Shown piece after piece: positions 7,127-9,644 of a DNA stretch of 9,644 nucleotides. The notes beneath the pieces were generated by a model. That model was given only the letters and a program-made list of their open reading frames with translations, made no database searches and was not told the origin of the DNA. The DNA is from JBBQER01 sp052148155 (GTDB lineage Bacteria; Actinomycetota; Acidimicrobiia; IMCC26256; PALSA-610), in NCBI GenBank assembly GCA_052148155.1, contig JBKQIY010000012.1:1-9644 (forward strand), given 5' to 3'. Both the position numbers and the translations under genes were made by a program. Within the stretch, counting starts at the first letter, position 1; each line of letters starts with the position of its first letter.

Positions 7127-7175
7127 CTGTCACGCTTCCCGCATGCACAAAGACCCATACGGGAAAGCGCGACAG
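7127..7175. terminator. Imperfect hairpin after the secreted-protein gene
   Basis: CTGTC (7127-7131) pairs with GACAG (7171-7175), and CGCTTCCCG (7133-7141) with CGGGAAAGCG (7160-7169), with one mismatch and one bulged A; the loop is 18 bases. It starts about 90 bases past the stop codon. There is no T-run on either strand, so if it ends transcription it does so without a classic U-tract. It may instead be a decayed repeat or element end. Confidence 0.35.
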
Positions 7176-7289
7176 TCCAACAGACAACTCGCGCGTCCTC
7201 GACCGGTGACCTACTCCACCGTGTCGGTCAATGCGGCACTGCCGCGCTCCGAGGGAGATGACTCATAGGTCGTAGGTAGCTCGTCCGCC

Positions 7290-7316
7290 GCCCCTTCAGT
7301 GCGGGGCATCTGCCCC
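7290..7316. repeat. Alternating GCCCC/GGGGC hairpin pair
   Basis: GCCCC (7290-7294), CGGGGC (7302-7307) and GCCCCG (7312-7317) follow each other. The middle arm can pair with either neighbour, giving two mutually exclusive hairpins with loops of about 8 and 4 bases. A further GGGGG lies at 7323-7327. Such layouts occur in attenuators, but no regulated gene directly follows and chance is possible in GC-rich DNA. Confidence 0.25.
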
Positions 7317-7605
7317 GGCGCTGGGGGACAACCACGCCGTCGAGGCTCGCAGTCAACGGGCCGGAGCGAAGCGGAGGGCGAAGCGCACCCTTGACGGCGA
7401 GTCAGGCGTGGTTGGGGGCAGGGCGGTCGAGCGTCTGCCGATCGTCCTCGCGCGACGTGCAGTACAACTTCCGGGGTTACCACCCGGCGTCAGTGCGTCA
7501 CGTTGAGGTCGTGCGTGTTACTCCGTTGCGCGACGTGCTCTCATGTACCTCGATGCCGACCGCGGTGCGAAGTTCGACGAGATCCTGGCTCAAGTCGCCT
7601 GTGTC

Positions 7606-7649
7606 GCCGGGAGGTTGTCCCGGGGTTTGTTGAAGTGAGGTGGCGGTCC
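7606..7649 (+). repeat. Left terminal inverted repeat of the IS256-family element
   Basis: Reading inward it shares GCCG.GAGG, then TGTCCCG, TTGTTGAAGT, GGTG and CGGTCC with the reverse complement of the right repeat, needing one 2-base gap. The transposase start is 78 bases further in. Confidence 0.75.
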
Positions 7650-7710
7650 CCCGCCTGATGCCTGCCTTCGTGGTAGGTGTCGGGCGTCCGCCAAGACATC
7701 CGATTCAAGC

Positions 7711-7718
7711 GAAGGGGA
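7711..7718 (+). promoter_or_regulatory. Ribosome binding site of the IS256 transposase
   Basis: GAAGGGGA ends 8 bases before the ATG at 7727. It favours this ATG over an upstream in-frame GTG at 7640, which lies inside the left inverted repeat. Confidence 0.6.
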
Positions 7719-7726
7719 CCACCACC

Positions 7727-9038
7727 ATGTCGAACAAGAAGGTAGCTGCTGTACGGCTTGTCGAGCGTGACGAGGCCGTTGGGGTTGTCGGGTTGCCGGA
7801 GGAGTTGCGCGTGTCGCTCGCCGAGATCGCGGGTGTGGCACGGGAGGGATTGTTGGCGATGAGCGCCTCGGTTGGCCTGTTGGTGATGTACCAGATGATG
7901 AACGCGGAGATGACCGCCAAGGTCGGTGCTGCGAAGCACGCCAAGCTTGCTGGTCGGGTGGCGAACTGGCATGGCGACGCGCCGGGTTCGGTTGTGTTGG
8001 GCGGCCGGCGGGTGCCGGTGGACCGGCCGCGGGGCCGCACGACCGACAAGACCGAGATCGAGCTCGACACGTACGCGCAGTTCACCAACGATGATCTGTT
8101 GTCGGAGATGGTGATGGAACGGATGCTGGCTGGGGTCGCGACCCGCCGTCATGTTCGGGTGAACGAACCGGTCGGTGAGGAACTCGCAGCAAGTGCGCGG
8201 TCGACGTCGCGGTCGTCGGTCAGTCGCCGTTTTAAGGCGGCGACTCAGGCTGGCTTGGACGAGCTGATGAGCCGCGACCTGTCCGAACTGAAGCTCGCGG
8301 CGTTGATGCTCGACGGGGTGCATTTCGCCGATGCGTGCTGCGTCGTCGCGTTGGCGATCTGTGCGGATGGGACGAAGGTGCCGGTCGGTTTGTGGTTGGG
8401 TGACACCGAGAACAAGACCATCGTCACTGCGCTGCTCGCTGATCTGGTCGGCCGAGGCCTGTCCGCCGATGGTGGTCTGTTCGTCGTGATCGACGGCGCC
8501 AAGGCCTTGGCGGCTGCGGTCCGCAAGGTGTTCGGCACGGCCGCGTTGATCCAACGGTGCACACTCCATTAAGCGCCGAAATGTAAAAGACCATCTCCCG
8601 AAAGATCAGCAGGCGTGGGTTGACCGCAAGCTCGGGGCCGCGTTCAACAACGACGACCCCGCCAAGGGCGAACGTGCTGCGCGAGACCTCGCCAAACAAC
8701 TGGAGCAGCGGTGGCCCGACGCGGCTGCGAGTTTGCGCGAAGGCCTCGACGAGATGTTCACGGTCCGGCGGCTCGGGATCAACGGGCGGCTCGCCGCGAC
8801 GCTCACGAACACGAACTGCATCGAGAGCATGATCTCGATCGCGCGTGACACCACCCGCAACGTGAAGCGTTGGCGTGACGGCAAGATGATCAAACGGTGG
8901 TGCGCCGCCGGGATGCTCAACGCCGAACGCAGCTTCCGACGACTCAAGGGCTACAAGCAGATGCCCGCACTCGTCACCGCGCTCAAACACCACATCGACG
9001 CGGTCACACCCGCATGCGAGACTGCCAAGGTCGCGTGA
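7727..9038 (+). pseudogene. IS256-family (Mutator-type) transposase, frameshifted
   Basis: The first part (7727-8569, 281 codons) ends ...IQRCTLH and meets TAA at 8570-8572. The text resumes one frame over at 8571 as KRRNVKDHLPKDQQAW and runs to TGA at 9036-9038. Removing one T from CCATT at 8569-8570 restores a continuous protein of about 436 residues, the usual IS256 length. The DDE triad is visible: Asp196 (LMLDGVHF), Asp256 (VVIDGAKAL) and Glu366 of the restored protein (NTNCIESM). The Glu lies in the second piece, so neither piece alone can be active. Downstream text (CIESMISIARDTTRNVKRW) fits the conserved C-terminal part of the family. Everything except the extra T looks well preserved, suggesting recent inactivation or a sequencing error. 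Programmed frameshifting is not usual for this family, and the junction lacks an evident slippery run. Confidence 0.88.
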
Positions 9039-9047
9039 CATGAACCA

Positions 9048-9093
9048 GGACCGTCACCGAACTTCAACAACAGTCGGGACACATCCTCTCGGC
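9048..9093 (-). repeat. Right terminal inverted repeat of the IS256-family element
   Basis: This is the inverted partner of 7606-7649. It begins 9 bases after the transposase stop and contains ACTTCAACAA and CGGGACA. About 35 of 44 aligned positions match by eye, typical of imperfect IS256 ends. Confidence 0.75.
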
Positions 9094-9644
9094 TGACTGC
9101 TCAGGTACACAACGCTCAGACCATGACCAGGTCCGTACATCGAAACTCTGCCAACGAACGACCGACAGAAAACGGTTCGGGGGTCGCGTTCCGGACTACG
9201 GAGTAGCGACGATGCACGCTGCGTTGCTGTACAGCGTGAAGCTGGTTTGCGGTTGCCCCACACTCGCCCGATCGAGGACCTCACTCAGACCTGAGTCGCG
9301 GTGATGCCCTGCGCCGCAGACGGCGACTAGCCCACGACTAGCCCTGATTGCCGCCGGACCCTCGCGGCGGGCTCCGAAACAGGTCCCGAAGAAAACCGTC
9401 GGTCTTCTTCGCGACGGCGTCGCTCCGTGCGTGGCGTTTACCCTGGATCGTGCCGTCTTGTTTCGGAGACGGCTTCCGCCGCGTGCCCTTCGATCCACTA
9501 CGCATGTCCACAGTGTGCGCCGCGCGGTCAACCCGCCGTACCACCAACCGGCGGCGAGGTTCGAGGCCGCTCTCGTAGCCGTACTAGAGGCTTTCGGCCC
9601 TACCTTGCGAACGCCGAGCCGCTGACGATGTGGGGCGTGGACGA
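9094..9644. other. 551-base stretch right of the IS, no convincing gene
   Basis: Several short frames overlap here and none can be supported. A - strand frame at 9338-9505 would give a very basic 55-residue peptide (MRSGSKGTRRKPSPKQDG...) without a ribosome site. A + strand frame ending at 9625 (..RFEAALVAVLEAFGPTL..) is followed after two bases by ATG 9628, which could start a gene continuing past the right edge. No tRNA, terminal repeat or transposase piece was recognised. Confidence 0.35.

Larger units (their letters stand above)
7036..7605. other. 570-base gene-free stretch with hairpins
   Basis: No recognisable gene lies between the secreted-protein stop and the IS256 left end. It holds the imperfect hairpin at 7127-7175 and the alternating GC-rich hairpins at 7290-7316. 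A short frame from ATG 7542 (MYLDADRGAKFDEILAQVA) is open into the left inverted repeat of the IS and stops at 7637. It could be the truncated front of a gene hit by the IS, but I see no continuation beyond the right end. Confidence 0.4.
7606..9093 (+). mobile_element. IS256-family insertion sequence, inactivated
   Basis: The element is about 1.49 kb, bounded by imperfect inverted repeats (7606-7649 and 9048-9093) and filled by one Mutator-type transposase gene on +. Size, single-gene layout and repeat length fit IS256 elements. No matching 8-9 base target duplication is obvious at the edges (CCTGTGTC on the left, TGACTGCT on the right), so the tips may be a few bases off, or the insertion may be old or rearranged. 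The frameshifted transposase makes it non-autonomous, though a related active copy could still move it. Confidence 0.8.

Noticed and set aside
7541..8569. 342-residue open frame on - opposite the transposase
   Set aside because: It covers the IS256 transposase and its left inverted repeat in antisense and has no recognisable motif.
1..9644. CRISPR array or riboswitch
   Set aside because: No regularly spaced direct repeats were seen, and no intergenic segment matched a riboswitch core I could recognise by eye.

Overview
The window is high-GC DNA with GTG and TTG starts and an actinobacterial look. The C-terminal repeats of the secreted protein at 5260-7035 (units of the 'DGGVF...PIVG.A..P.G.GYWLVA.D' type) are of a kind I associate mainly with Acidimicrobiia. 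An origin in Actinomycetota is therefore likely and Acidimicrobiia plausible, but this is inference from protein style, not from a marker gene.

Layout. 1-553: end of a VapBC-type toxin-antitoxin operon on +, made of a VapB-like antitoxin tail and an intact PIN-domain VapC overlapping it by 4 bases. 745-4059: a large SWIM zinc-finger SNF2-family ATPase on -, convergent with vapC. 4060-5259: no intact gene but several mobile-DNA relics. These are an N-terminal, twice-frameshifted piece of an IS982-like transposase (+), the exact 3' half of a tRNA-Gly(CCC) gene starting in the anticodon loop (4599-4639), and just beyond it an internally deleted tyrosine integrase (-) whose surviving C-terminus runs toward and into the tRNA fragment. 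5260-7035: an exported protein with a beta-helix-like N-terminal domain and about six C-terminal repeats of about 40 residues. 7036-7605: gene-free but with hairpins. 7606-9093: an IS256-family insertion sequence with recognisable imperfect terminal inverted repeats, its transposase broken by one extra T near 8570. 9094-9644: no convincing gene.

Interpretation. The tRNA half plus integrase remnant mark an old attachment site of an integrative element. An integrase next to the 3' side of the core but no 5' tRNA half on the other side is what an attP-like junction between two tandem elements, or a decayed attL, would look like. The VapBC and SNF2 genes could then be cargo of a neighbouring element. 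With transposase pieces on both sides of the secreted-protein gene, this is an accessory integration hot-spot. I did not find a convincing new multi-gene system. The most informative structure is the att/integrase scar, and the most interesting intact protein is the two-part secreted repeat protein.
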